Assembly: GCA_964036315.1 (NCBI GenBank)
Contig: OZ038498.1
Span: 12,367,850 to 12,431,849 of the forward strand
DNA length: 64,000 nt
DNA from: Acanthosepion esculentum
Lineage: Eukaryota; Mollusca; Cephalopoda; Sepiida; Sepiidae
Reading direction: 5' to 3'
A program made the position numbers and the translations under genes. Shown one piece after another: positions 42,190-52,351 of the stretch (its first letter is position 1; each line of letters opens with the position of its first letter). The notes beneath the pieces were generated by a model that saw nothing but the letters and a program-made list of their open reading frames with translations, was not told where the DNA came from and made no database searches.

Positions 42190-43090
42190 ATGGCCAGACA
42201 GTGATGTATCACTTCACGTACTGAAAATGCCGAAGCGGTAGACATTTCAGTACAAGAATTTGATACTTTAATCACCATTTATCATAAACAGTAATACTGA
42301 GTGACTTCCACTTTTACATTAGAATTCAATTCTTGTAGAAACATGCAACAGATTCTTGCGCAGATTTATTTCCACCTGCCGTTTTCCTGAAACTGACTCG
42401 AAATCTCGGGATTCTTATATTGCTTCGAAAATAATGGCGAACTTAACATTTCACGGATTTTCTCGAGGGAATTCTCAGAAAAATCCAACTTTGAAAATTT
42501 AATTAATGTATAATATTCCTGATTATGTTTTGCAAAGAATATACTAGCCAAATAAAAAACGAAACAAGTATGTTCTTCAGAATTCTGAGCAGAAAAGTCC
42601 TCTGGTAAGTAGGATACAAGTCGGATTCTTTAATAAAATCATAATTTGAAATCAGCACTATTGATTTTTCATTTCCAGCTTGAATTCGTATTTTTTTTTA
42701 CGAAGACGTGGTTAAATTACAATTTCTCTTAAATCTGATTCTTTTTTGCAAATCACCCATAATTGGCTCCTCAAAAATGTCATTCTTAGTTAGTTAATTC
42801 GTAATACGTTTTTTTCATTTTTCTTTTTTAACATTCCTGGGTTAATATCAATATCCAAATATAAAAAGAATATGTAGACTTTTCGTAATTTCACAGAAAC
42901 ATCTGCATCGTGATTAGGCAGAAATTCCTCCATATTAAAATCGGCCACTGTTAAACTGACTTGGAATATTACATTTTTAAAAAATATAGTGTATAAAAGT
43001 TCAAACATATTTTCTAGGAAAGGAAAGAAGTATTCTGGACGAGTGCTCAATTTCTGGACAATGTGAATAAAAACAAATAGGAAACTTATC
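42190..43090. other. Unassigned AT-rich stretch
   Basis: Minus-strand open frames at 42366-42551 and 42790-43128 have no recognised motif. Confidence 0.35.
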
Positions 43091-43096
43091 TTAGCT

Positions 43097-43128
43097 GACG
43101 CGTTTCGTCCTCTAAGGGACTTTGTCAA
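43097..43128 (-). ncRNA. Hammerhead-like relic near a Penelope-like fragment
   Basis: Minus strand: TTGACAA (degenerate core), A, GTCC/GGAC stem II with loop CTTAGA, GAAA, ACGCGT stem III, GTC cleavage triplet then AGC. Only the CUGAUGA box is altered. Confidence 0.5.
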
Positions 43129-43758
43129 TGCAAATGCAAGGATTTTATTTTGTTACAAGTATTTATAGACAAGAGCAAAATGTTAGTGCTTTTTAAAAAT
43201 TGTTAAACTTAAGAATGCTCTTAAATATTCAGCAGGCGAGCCGAAAAATCTAGACAAGTTATGGAGGATGCCAAGGGACACAATTCACTGTCTAATGGAG
43301 GGAAGTGAGTAAATGAAGTTCTTGAATTTTTATGTAAATTATTATTTAAATTATATTAGTTTGGGATTAATTTATGTGCTATATATTTTGGATAACATGA
43401 AGTTATGTATTTCACCGTTTTCTTTTCATTTTTTAAACATTTTTATAGTCATGCATTTTATCTTGGGAAAGTATTAATTCTTTCATAATGGAGATATTTT
43501 AAAATCGGTACTCATACATAAGGGTTAGCAATGAATTAAAAACTCTAATGACCACTTCGACGTCACAATGGGATCATTGGACTCTGCAGAGTACTCTGAC
43601 CTTATAGTTCTTTTTATATTATATTATACCGCGAAATTAGTATAAATGACACTGGATTGTACAGAGTCGATGGGCTTATACTTTAAAACTGATAAAATTG
43701 GACAACGATTATACAAGGAATTTAAATGCCTGAACCTGAAAATTACTGTAAGTAGTAA

Positions 43759-44712
43759 ATTGAAAAAGTGAACTTCCTTGATATAACATTAGATTTATTG
43801 AATAATATAAAACAAAACAATACTAATCCTTTATATATACACCCTAAATCTAATCATCCTCCATCTATTATTAAATATATACCTTTATCTATCGAAAAGA
43901 GAATAGGTACAAATTCAGCAAATGAGAAAATTCTCTATGAACATAGTAAGTTCTATACTAAAGCTCTAAAGAATAGTGGCTACAAATGCCCAAAATTTAA
44001 TTATATAGCAAATGAAAGTGGAAACCATAGAAAAAACGGAAATAGAAAAATCATTTGGTATACACCCCCATACAACCAAATGGTAAAAAATAAATTAGGA
44101 CAAAAATTCCTTGAATTAATCGTTAAACATTTTCCTAGAGATAGTAAACTCAGTATTTTTTTTTAATAAAAATACCCTAAAATTAAGTTACAGTTGTACT
44201 GAAAACTTAGAAATGATTATCAAGGAACATAATGCTAATATCATGAGTAAACACTTAGATCAAAATCAAAAAAAAAAAAATAGAGTACAATAAAAAGAAA
44301 TGAAGATAAAGAAAAATTATGTAACTGTAGAAATCCTCAAAACTGTCCTCTTAATAATAAACGTCGCACTGAATCATTAGTATACCAATGCAATATCTCT
44401 ATTGAGGATCCAGACAAAGTAAAAGTCTACATTCGATGTATAAGACATGAATTCAAAAGGCGTTGGAACCAAAAGTTCTTTTAAAATAAGTACATACCAA
44501 AATCAGACGTCTTTATCTAAATATTTCTGGCACTTGAAGGAAACCAAAACTGTAAAATGGAAATTAATAAGAAAAACTAGAGTTTGTAGGTCATTAAATG
44601 ACCCATGTTCTTTGTGCATACATGAGACATTATACATTATTAAGTTTATGAAAATTAAAAATTTACTTAATCAAATAAATGAAATAGCTATTTTATGCAG
44701 ACACTGTCAATG
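43759..44712 (+). pseudogene. Penelope-like element: RT C-terminus and GIY-YIG endonuclease
   Basis: Starts KVNFLDITLDL, the segment just after the RT catalytic region in Penelope-like elements. It continues NPLYIHPKSNHPPSIIKYIPLSIEKRI and NRKIIWYTPPYNQMVKNKLGQKFLELI. A T-run at about 44156-44165 shifts the frame. Later frames give CNCRNPQNCPLNN (Cys motif) and KVYIRCIRHEFKRRW, the GIY-YIG endonuclease start with the Gly of YIG changed to Arg. Then come TSLSKYFWHLKE, KWKLIRK and CSLCIHE.. to CRHCQ-stop at 44710-44712. The RT palm is missing. The endonuclease would make the target nick. Several frameshifts. Confidence 0.8.
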
Positions 44713-45500
44713 ATTTTTCTTAAATAATGATTAAATTAAAAAAAGCAGGAAAAGGATGAAAAATTAATCATACTTATTTATTCTTGATCTTTGAATAATA
44801 ATTTTTAAATAAGAAAGTAATTCTAATATATTTATTTGTTTTAAAAAACGTATAGTCTATTTGTAATTAGAATTAGGAATAATAATTTAAAATTGTAAGA
44901 ATAGATTTTGAATATCAAAAATACGATGTACTCATATTCAAACGTCCCTTTTGAAAAAATCTTTTTGTATACAATTATAAATTAAACGACAAAATAAAAA
45001 TGCCAAAAATCTTTGTGTTATTAAAAAAAACAACAGACGGCATGCGAATAACGGATGTCGTCATTTGTTGAACACCCTTACTCCACCTTAAGTTAACCTG
45101 ATTTTGAAAGTAACTTATATTTTGATAAACAGGTTGTCTATGAAAATGAATACCCTACCACACCTTATCCAAATGACGGAATTTCCTATAACGTTAGCAA
45201 CTAATATCAAGAATGTATGTGCTTATAAACTCAGTAAATTTCAAAATAAGTTACTCCAAAAATCGCTAGAAAATGAAACAGTACTAGGGATTTTAATTTA
45301 ATTCTATGATTAAATTTAAAGTTTTAGTTTCTGTTTTTGAAACATGGTAATTTCTGTGTAGCGATGGGACCCTATTTTTAAATTAGTAAATTTATAATAT
45401 TTATGCTCTACTAAATTGTATTGAGCACAGTTTTTCAAAAATAAAAATAATTAATAAGAACAACGGATTATAAATCTTACTGTTCTTTCACATTATTTTA
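44713..45500. other. AT-rich stretch without recognised features
   Basis: No feature recognised. Confidence 0.35.

Positions 45501-45505
<5 letters not shown>

Positions 45506-45578
<73 letters not shown>
45506..45578. repeat. (TA)n microsatellite
   Basis: About 36 TA units. Confidence 0.98.
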
Positions 45579-45580
<2 letters not shown>

Positions 45581-45601
45581 CGTTGTATGCATATGAGTTT
45601 G

Positions 45602-45634
45602 TAATCCTGGGTTTCACGTGTTTGTGATCATCAG
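45602..45634 (-). ncRNA. Hammerhead-like motif, CTGATGA core intact
   Basis: Minus strand: CTGATGA, ATCACAAACACGT-type stem II, GAAA, ACCCAGGATT. Its inverted partner is at 46111-46142. Stem II pairing next to the core is imperfect. Confidence 0.45.
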
Positions 45635-46110
45635 ACAAACTGGTTTATTTTCTTTTAAATTGAATCTATTTATGTTAGTTTTGTTTGATTATGTTTGATG
45701 ATGGTTGTTGGGGGAATTCTCCTCTGTGTCCGTTTTGTGATGATACCCGTCCGTACATAAATACACGTATACGCATTATAGTTCACACAAACACACTATT
45801 TCGGTGTTGAGTATGTAACGAAGCTCTTTCAACAATGGGTAGTTTCGGGTTTCTTGGCTCTTTTCTGTGTCGTCAAACGGAATAACACTTCTTCCCACAC
45901 ATACACACATGTATAGGCGCACATATTTTTTTTCTCTGCTCCTTACATCATCAAACAGCTTAAGTGGTTTCTGTATGTGAATAGTGCGCTGATGATGGTT
46001 TTATTTTTAACGCTGATTGCTTGTGTATTGTAGACGATTACAATTATATTAATAGTGCTAATAATTGATATTATAAGTGCTAATAATAAAAAAAAAATAA
46101 ATCAGTTTTT

Positions 46111-46142
46111 CTGATGGTCGCAAAGGTGTGAAACCCAGAGTT
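46111..46142 (+). ncRNA. Hammerhead-like motif
   Basis: CTGATGG (last core base changed), TCGCAAAGGTGT, GAAA, stem III AC/GT around CCAGA, GTT triplet. Flanks (CATATCCATACAACTG) mirror those at 45585-45600. Confidence 0.45.
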
Positions 46143-46413
46143 ACCATCTCATATCCATACAACTGAATATGTTAGCACTATTACTGATATTGAGCGTTTT
46201 CCAATAAGTACCGCGCATATATATATATATATGTATTATCTGATTTAAAATATGTTTTTTTCGCTACACAGTAATAACTATGTTTCAAAAATGGAAGCTA
46301 AAAGCTTCGAATTTAATTTTCTGTAAATTTACATTGAGCACTATTGTGTAAAAATAAAAAAAACATCTGTAAGAATACCGGATTATATATCTTACTGTTC
46401 TTTCTTTTTATTT

Positions 46414-46456
<43 letters not shown>

Positions 46457-46460
<4 letters not shown>

Positions 46461-46810
46461 GAAATATAGTCTTAAGGTGTGCTATATTTATGGAATAAAG
46501 TGCTCAATATCAGAGATAGAGCGTGTGTAAATATAAAAGTGAACATTGAAGTCAACACTTAGAGGCGACAGGCTGTTTCATGATAACACAATCGTCAGGC
46601 CACGAGTGTTGTTATTTTTCTCGGCTATTTATATATACGGGTCAGTGGTGTATTGTGGGTAGTCTATTTTGGCGGTTATTTTGCTGATCCGTATATATAA
46701 ATAGCCGAGAAAAAAACATCACTCGAGGCCTGACGAGTGTGTCTGTCATTTATATATACGGGTCAGCAAATTAACCGCCAACATAGACTACCCACAATGC
46801 ACTACTGACC
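46457..46810 (+). repeat. LTR-like segment of a Penelope-like family, nested inverted
   Basis: Matches 49766-49990 from GAAATATAGTCTTAA through AAGTGCTCAATATCAGAGAT and TTTTTCTCGGCTATTTATAT to GGGTAGTCTATTTTGGCGGT. It is then followed by an inverted partial copy (46690-46810: ATAAATAGCCGAGAAAAA, CCGCCAACATAGACTACCCA), forming a large foldback. Confidence 0.75.
46552..46611 (-). ncRNA. Hammerhead ribozyme candidate (type I)
   Basis: Minus strand: stem I 5' arm CAACAC..GGC, CTGACGA (46598-46592), a weak stem II, GAAA, stem III ACA/TGT with loop GCC, GTC (46569-46567), then GCC..GTGTTG. The CAACAC/GTGTTG helix differs from CAGCAC/GTGCTG in the copies at 49863 and 50470 by a compensatory pair. 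Confidence 0.65.
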
Positions 46811-46977
46811 CATAGTGGTATTGGTAGTGTAGTATTTTCCTAAATATAGTTATTTTGTAACAAACCAAAAAATAAAAATAAAATGAAGTTTATTTTTTAA
46901 ATATTGAATAAAATTATTTTCCATAAGATAGCTGAAAAATATCAATAAATTGTCAATAATAAACTATTATTTAGAGA

Positions 46978-47009
46978 TCTTCCGAGCAACGCCGGGTATC
47001 ACCGCTAGT
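46978..47009 (+). mobile_element. Possible Helitron 3' terminus
   Basis: GC-rich CCGAGCAACGCCGGG, eight spacer bases, then CTAG followed by T, in the manner of Helitron 3' ends (hairpin, then CTRR-T). The hairpin is short. No 5' end or helicase seen. Confidence 0.25.
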
Positions 47010-47880
47010 TATTACTAAGGGAAACGTAGGGTATGAACGATGATGATGAAACTATATTAGCTTAGTTTTTGTGGTAGCGAATTTTAGAATCTAGTTTTAC
47101 CCCAATGAGCAGTTAGAGCTTGATCAGAGAAGAGATCAGCAGCAAGGCTCCGATCAATTTAGTTTTTGGAAGTAGTTCCATAAACAGTGCTATCATCAGC
47201 ATCAATGTTTACTAATGAGATAAGAATATTACCAGATAGATAATTAATTAAAATGTAGTAATAGATTAGAACAAAGGAGGTAGACGTGGGTGAGGTCTGT
47301 ATTAAACAGATGAGCTCCAGTCTGACCGTTCACAACACCTTCATAGGCCTACATGAGAGAAAAGACGACGATAGTATAAAGGCTTTCAGATCTATAAGGC
47401 AATTGTTCTGGTAACAAAGCTACCATCGTGGGTTTAAACATCAGCAGCTGACCTCGAGGAGTGAAATCCATCCTATATGTCGCCCAGGTTATTGTTGTTG
47501 TGATGATCAACACACCTTTTTCATAACAGACCCAAATAGTTTACTAATGACACCAAGGATGCTTCTGGAGCGATACAGCGATATCGAGGAAAACATTCTC
47601 GAAAAGAAAATTTTAAACAGCTGAAAACTTTCGCAGACTTGGAAAACATTTCTATTTCAGGCACCTGCTAAACAACTTTGCTAAGATCGGAGATAAATCT
47701 TAAGTATGACTACCGGGGGGATTTTAACCGAACCCACAACCTTCATAGAATCAATTTTTTTTTTGTGAATTTGGAAACATTCCGAGACGAAAGTAAAAGA
47801 GTTTTGTCATTGTGAGAAGAGGGAATTCAGGTTGAGAATGGCTTTGTTGTCTAGTATGCAGTTTGAGGTAAATTTCATTG
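47010..47880. other. Unassigned stretch
   Basis: Less AT-rich than its surroundings, no frame or repeat recognised. Confidence 0.35.
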
Positions 47881-47908
47881 CAAAGGTATACACATACACA
47901 AACGCACC

Positions 47909-47909
47909 T

Positions 47910-47942
<33 letters not shown>

Positions 47943-48213
47943 ATGTGTGTGTAATGAATATGTATATAATTATATATATGTATATATATATATGCAATTT
48001 TTTATATATATTATTTATATATTATATATGCGCGTGAACTTATTGGAAAGCGCTCAATACCAGTGATAAAGCTAACATATTTAGTTGGATTGATGTGAGT
48101 TTGTGATCTTGAGTTTCACGCTATTTAAGATCGTCATACAAACTGACAAATAGCATGAAACCCAGGGTCACAAACTAATATCAATCAAACTAAATATATA
48201 TATATATATATAG

Positions 48214-48240
<27 letters not shown>
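47909..48240. repeat. TA/TG runs and a foldback with hammerhead-like remains
   Basis: TA/TG runs at 47909-48010 and 48190-48240. Between them GAGTTTGTGATC..GAGTTTCACGC (48097-48120) is inverted at about 48150-48170 (CATGAAACCCAGGGTCAC), the same motif family as 45602 and 46111. Confidence 0.65.
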
Positions 48241-48247
<7 letters not shown>

Positions 48248-48372
48248 TTTTTCATGTATATAAAAACAATTTACTCCCGACAAAGATGCAAATAAATGCA
48301 CGGAAATGAAGTTGCATATATGAAAAGAAATTATAATAAATAATTATTGCTCTACTATCGGTATAGATGCCC

Positions 48373-48415
<43 letters not shown>

Positions 48416-48540
48416 TTTTTCATGTATATAAAAACAATTTACTCACGACAAAGATGCAAATAAATGCACGGAAATGAAGTTGCATATATGAAAAGAAATT
48501 ATAATAAATAATTATTGCTCTACTATCGGTATAGATGCCC

Positions 48541-48583
<43 letters not shown>

Positions 48584-48708
48584 TTTTTCATGTATATAAA
48601 AACAATTTACTCCCGACAAAGATGCAAATAAATGCACGGAAATGAAGTTGCATATATGAAAAGAAATTATAATAAATAATTATTGCTCTACTATCGGTAT
48701 AGATGCCC

Positions 48709-48751
<43 letters not shown>

Positions 48752-48876
48752 TTTTTCATGTATATAAAAACAATTTACTCACGACAAAGATGCAAATAAA
48801 TGCACGGAAATGAAGTTGCATATATGAAAAGAAATTATAATAAATAATTATTGCTCTACTATCGGTATAGATGCCC

Positions 48877-48919
<43 letters not shown>

Positions 48920-49044
48920 TTTTTCATGTATATAAAAACAATTTACTCCCGACAAAGATGCAAATAAATGCACGGAAATGAAGTTGCATATATGAAAAGA
49001 AATTATAATAAATAATTATTGCTCTACTATCGGTATAGATGCCC

Positions 49045-49087
<43 letters not shown>

Positions 49088-49212
49088 TTTTTCATGTATA
49101 TAAAAACAATTTACTCCCGACAAAGATGCAAATAAATGCACGGAAATGAAGTTGCATATATGAAAAGAAATTATAATAAATAATTATTGCTCTACTATCG
49201 GTATAGATGCCC

Positions 49213-49255
<43 letters not shown>

Positions 49256-49380
49256 TTTTTCATGTATATAAAAACAATTTACTCACGACAAAGATGCAAA
49301 TAAATGCACGGAAATGAAGTTGCATATATGAAAAGAAATTATAATAAATAATTATTGCTCTACTATCGGTATAGATGCCC

Positions 49381-49423
<43 letters not shown>

Positions 49424-49557
49424 TTTTTCATGTATATAAAAACAATTTACTCCCGACAAAGATGCAAATAAATGCACGGAAATGAAGTTGCATATATGAA
49501 AAGAAATTATAATAAATAATTATTGCTCTACTATCGGTATAGATGCCCATTATATAG

Positions 49558-49591
<34 letters not shown>

Positions 49592-49723
49592 TTTTTCATG
49601 TATATAAAAACAATTTACTCCCGACAAAGATGCAAATAAATGCACGGAAATGAAGTTGCATATATGAAAAGAAATTATAATAAATAATTATTGCTCTACT
49701 ATCGGTATAGATGCCCATTATAT

Positions 49724-49752
<29 letters not shown>
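48241..49752 (+). repeat. Satellite: nine 168-bp units, near-identical
   Basis: TTATAGTTTTTTCATG starts at 48241, 48409, 48577, 48745, 48913, 49081, 49249, 49417 and 49585, exactly 168 apart. Each unit has about 130 bp of unique sequence plus a (TA)n block of about 36 bp. The only regular variant is CTCCCGAC or CTCACGAC. Confidence 0.98.
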
Positions 49753-49765
<13 letters not shown>

Positions 49766-49770
<5 letters not shown>

Positions 49771-50082
49771 GAAATATAGTCTTAAAGTGTGCTATATTTA
49801 TGGGGTAAAGTGCTCAATATCAGAGATAGAGCGTGTGTAAATATAAAAGTGGACATGGAAGTCAGCACTTAGAGGCGACAGTCTGTTTCATGCTAGTGCA
49901 ATCGTCAGGCGACTAGTGCTGTTATTTTTCTCGGCTATTTATATAAGGGTCAGTGGTGCATTATGGGTAGTCTATTTTGGCGGTTACTTTTACCGGAAGT
50001 CGCTTATTTGTTTATTTATTTATGTCAAATTGTTTTGCTTGTTTTTTGTTCGTTTTTTTATTATTTTTATTTTTATTTTTTA
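49766..50082 (+). repeat. Penelope-type LTR-like segment, left arm of an inverted pair
   Basis: Begins GAAATATAGTCTTAAAGTGT after (TA)n. From 49841 on it is the inverted copy of 50316-50550. Confidence 0.75.
49863..49921 (-). ncRNA. Hammerhead ribozyme candidate (type I)
   Basis: Minus strand: CAGCAC, CTGACGA (49908-49902), TGC/GCA stem II with loop ACTA, GAAA, ACA/TGT stem III with loop GAC, GTC (49879-49877), GTGCTG. All boxes required for self-cleavage are present. Identical to 50470-50528 on the other strand. Confidence 0.7.
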
Positions 50083-50315
50083 TCTTATATATTTATTTAT
50101 TTATTCTTTTATTTTGATCGGTGTTTTTGGTTAACGTAGTAAAAATTTGTTTATATAGCTTATTGTTGGTAGTCTATAATGGCCGTCATTACCGGAAATC
50201 GCTTGTTCGCTTATTTATTTGGGTCAAATTGTTTTGCTTGTTTTTATTTATTTTATATAGCTTATTGTTGGTAGTCTATAATGGCCGTCATTACCGGAAA
50301 TCGCTTGTTCGCTTA
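50083..50315 (+). repeat. Spacer with a tandem duplication
   Basis: TATAGCTTATTGTTGGTAGT to GGAAATCGCTTGTTCGCTTA occurs twice in a row (about 50153-50214 and 50256-50315). Confidence 0.8.
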
Positions 50316-50541
50316 TGAAAATAAAAATAATAAAAAAACGAACAAAAAACAAGCAAAACAATTTGACATAAATAAATAAACAAATAAGCCACTTCCGGTA
50401 AAAGTAACCGCCAAAATAGACTACCCATAATGCACCACTGACCCTTATATAAATAGCCGAGAAAAATAACAGCACTAGTCGCCTGACGATTGCACTAGCA
50501 TGAAACAGACTGTCGCCTCTAAGTGCTGACTTCCATGTCCA

Positions 50542-50550
<9 letters not shown>
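50316..50550 (-). repeat. Penelope-type LTR-like segment, right arm of the inverted pair
   Basis: Near-perfect inverted copy of 49841-50082; ends in a (TA)n run. Confidence 0.85.
50470..50528 (+). ncRNA. Hammerhead ribozyme candidate (type I)
   Basis: CAGCAC 50470-50475, GC 50481-50482, CTGACGA 50483-50489, stem II TGC 50491-50493 with GCA 50498-50500, GAAA 50502-50505, stem III ACA 50505-50507 with TGT 50511-50513, cleavage expected after C50514, GC 50515-50516, GTGCTG 50523-50528. Stem I has an internal loop, as natural type I ribozymes do. A T-T mismatch replaces the usual G-C pair beside the core, which may lower activity. Confidence 0.7.
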
Positions 50551-50574
<24 letters not shown>

Positions 50575-50581
<7 letters not shown>

Positions 50582-50870
50582 TGAACATTGAAGTTAACAC
50601 GTATAAGCCACAGGCTGTTTCATGCTAGATGCAATCGTTATTTTTCTCGGCTATTTATATATACGTGTCAATGGTGCATTGTGGGTAGTCTACTTTAGCG
50701 GTTATTTTACCGGAAGTCGTTTATTTATTTATTTGTTTGGGTTAAATTATTTTGCCTGTTATTATTTATTTTTATTTTTTCTTTTCTTTTTCTTTTTTTT
50801 ATTTCTTATCTTATATATTTATTTATTTTTATTTTTATCGGTGCTTTTATTAACGTAGTAAAAATTTGTT
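50575..50870 (+). repeat. Third LTR-like copy, ribozyme core lost
   Basis: Direct copy of 49841-50150. The minus strand keeps GAAA and ACAGCCTGT, but CTGACGA is truncated and GTC is GTG. Confidence 0.7.
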
Positions 50871-51470
50871 TATATCGCTTATTTAATCGTTTTGTTTTGA
50901 TTTGGGAAGATAATTAAAGCTATTTATTCAATTTTGGGGTTGATTGTTGTAGTTTATTCGAACTATTATTTTGGCGGGAACAGTTTTTAATTTGTTTATT
51001 ACTTCAAGTATTTATTTGGATTGATTATATTTATTTGTTTTTTCTAACGGGTAATTTATCAGGATCGGTTTGTTAGTTTGTTTGTTTATTTAATATTTGA
51101 ATGGATTTAAATTATTTTATTTTACTTGTTTTTTATTATTTATTTATTATACTGTATATTTCTATTTACTCTTTTCGGTTTTCGATTTTTAAGTGACGTA
51201 GTATTTTTTGTATAACAATTATAGCTATGTTTTTCGTCCGATTTTTGGTTTGATTTTTATAGTCCAATTAATATTTTGGTCATAATGGTTTGTTAATTTG
51301 TTTATTATTTACTTTATTATTTGGGTTCATTGAATTTGTTTTTTATTTTTTATTTATTCTATTTCGTCTGTTCTAACAGGTGTGATTTGATAATTTGTTT
51401 GGATTAATTTATTTTACTTATTTTATTGTCATTTTGTTTATTTATTTTATGTTATTTTTTCAGTTTTCGA
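50871..51470 (-). other. T-rich stretch, probable 3' untranslated part of the Penelope-like element
   Basis: TTTATTTATT-type runs without a frame, lying between the LTR-like segments and the coding fragment that ends near 51475. Confidence 0.4.
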
Positions 51471-51474
51471 TTTT

Positions 51475-52350
51475 TAAGTAACGTCGTAAAAATTTGTTTT
51501 CAAGTCTGCATTTTGAGATGAGCTCAGATCTTTTATTTAATAATTTATTTTCGTCTGGGAAGGTAATGGTAGCTATTTTCCCTCCAAGCAAAGTTTGCAA
51601 GTTTTTGATTGGTTGTTGTAGGCTAATGATCTTTTCCTTATTTTCCAAGATATTTTTGGTGTGATGTGAGTTTTGTTTTTAATTTCCCAGATATACTTAG
51701 AAAGCATTGTGCTGTTCTCATATTTACTATTTGTGAAAGATGTTTTGTGTGCATAATTTCTTTGTTTCCAGTGCCCTTCAGCTACTCCTATATATACTTT
51801 TTCTTCATTATCTGGTGATTTTAACGTGGCTTGGTATATTACATTGTTTTGTAAACAATTACCGTTTAAGGGACATTCGTTCTTTATTCTGCAGTTACAC
51901 GTGTGTTTAATTTGTTCGTGTGGTTTGTTGATAATTTTCCTGTTGTGCTTTTTTATTATTTGTGCAATGTTCTCGGTGCAACTGTAGCTGAGGTTTACTG
52001 TGTTTTTGTTGAATATTTTGTGTAGGGTGCTTGATTCCGGGAAGTGTTTGTATAAGAGTTTAAAGAATATGTTTCCTACGTTTTTTTAACGTTTTAGCTG
52101 TACGGTGGGTTGAACCGTATGATATCTCTTTTCCTGTTAGCCTTTTCTGTATTCTGTGGTGAGTATATGAGTGTTGCTGGGAATCTTTTAGGGCTGTTTC
52201 GTAGTTTTTCTTAGCTTTGTTAAATATGGATTCATTGGAGGAATTTTCGGAAAGCCTGCAGTTAATCGATTTTGGTATTTGTTTGATTATAGAAAGCGAG
52301 TGGTTGGAAGATGTGTTTATAGAGTGGTTTATCATTGGGTTGCTCAAAGG
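51475..52350 (-). pseudogene. Penelope-like element: RT C-terminus and GIY-YIG endonuclease
   Basis: Minus-strand reading: PNDKPLY at the junction, then NHSLSIIKQIPKSINCRLSENSSNESIFNKAKKNYETAL and NTVNLSYSCTENIAQIIKKHNRKI (about 52010-51940). Then come HTCNCRIKNECPLNGNC (Cys cluster) and EKVYIGVAEGHWKQRNYAHKTSF with the YIG motif intact (about 51825-51750). STMLSKYIWEIKNK and LNKRSELISKCRLENKF end it. About 290 residues remain; the RT palm is missing. It is better preserved than 43759-44712. The N-terminal boundary is fused to copia pol at about 52352. LTR-like segments with hammerheads lie downstream. Confidence 0.8.
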
Positions 52351-52351
52351 A

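Noticed and set aside
42790..43128. 112-codon minus-strand frame as a gene
   Set aside because: Its start overlaps the hammerhead-like relic and it has no motif; probably chance.
47878..48066. TA/TG-encoded Y/I/C/V-rich small protein
   Set aside because: Microsatellite translation.
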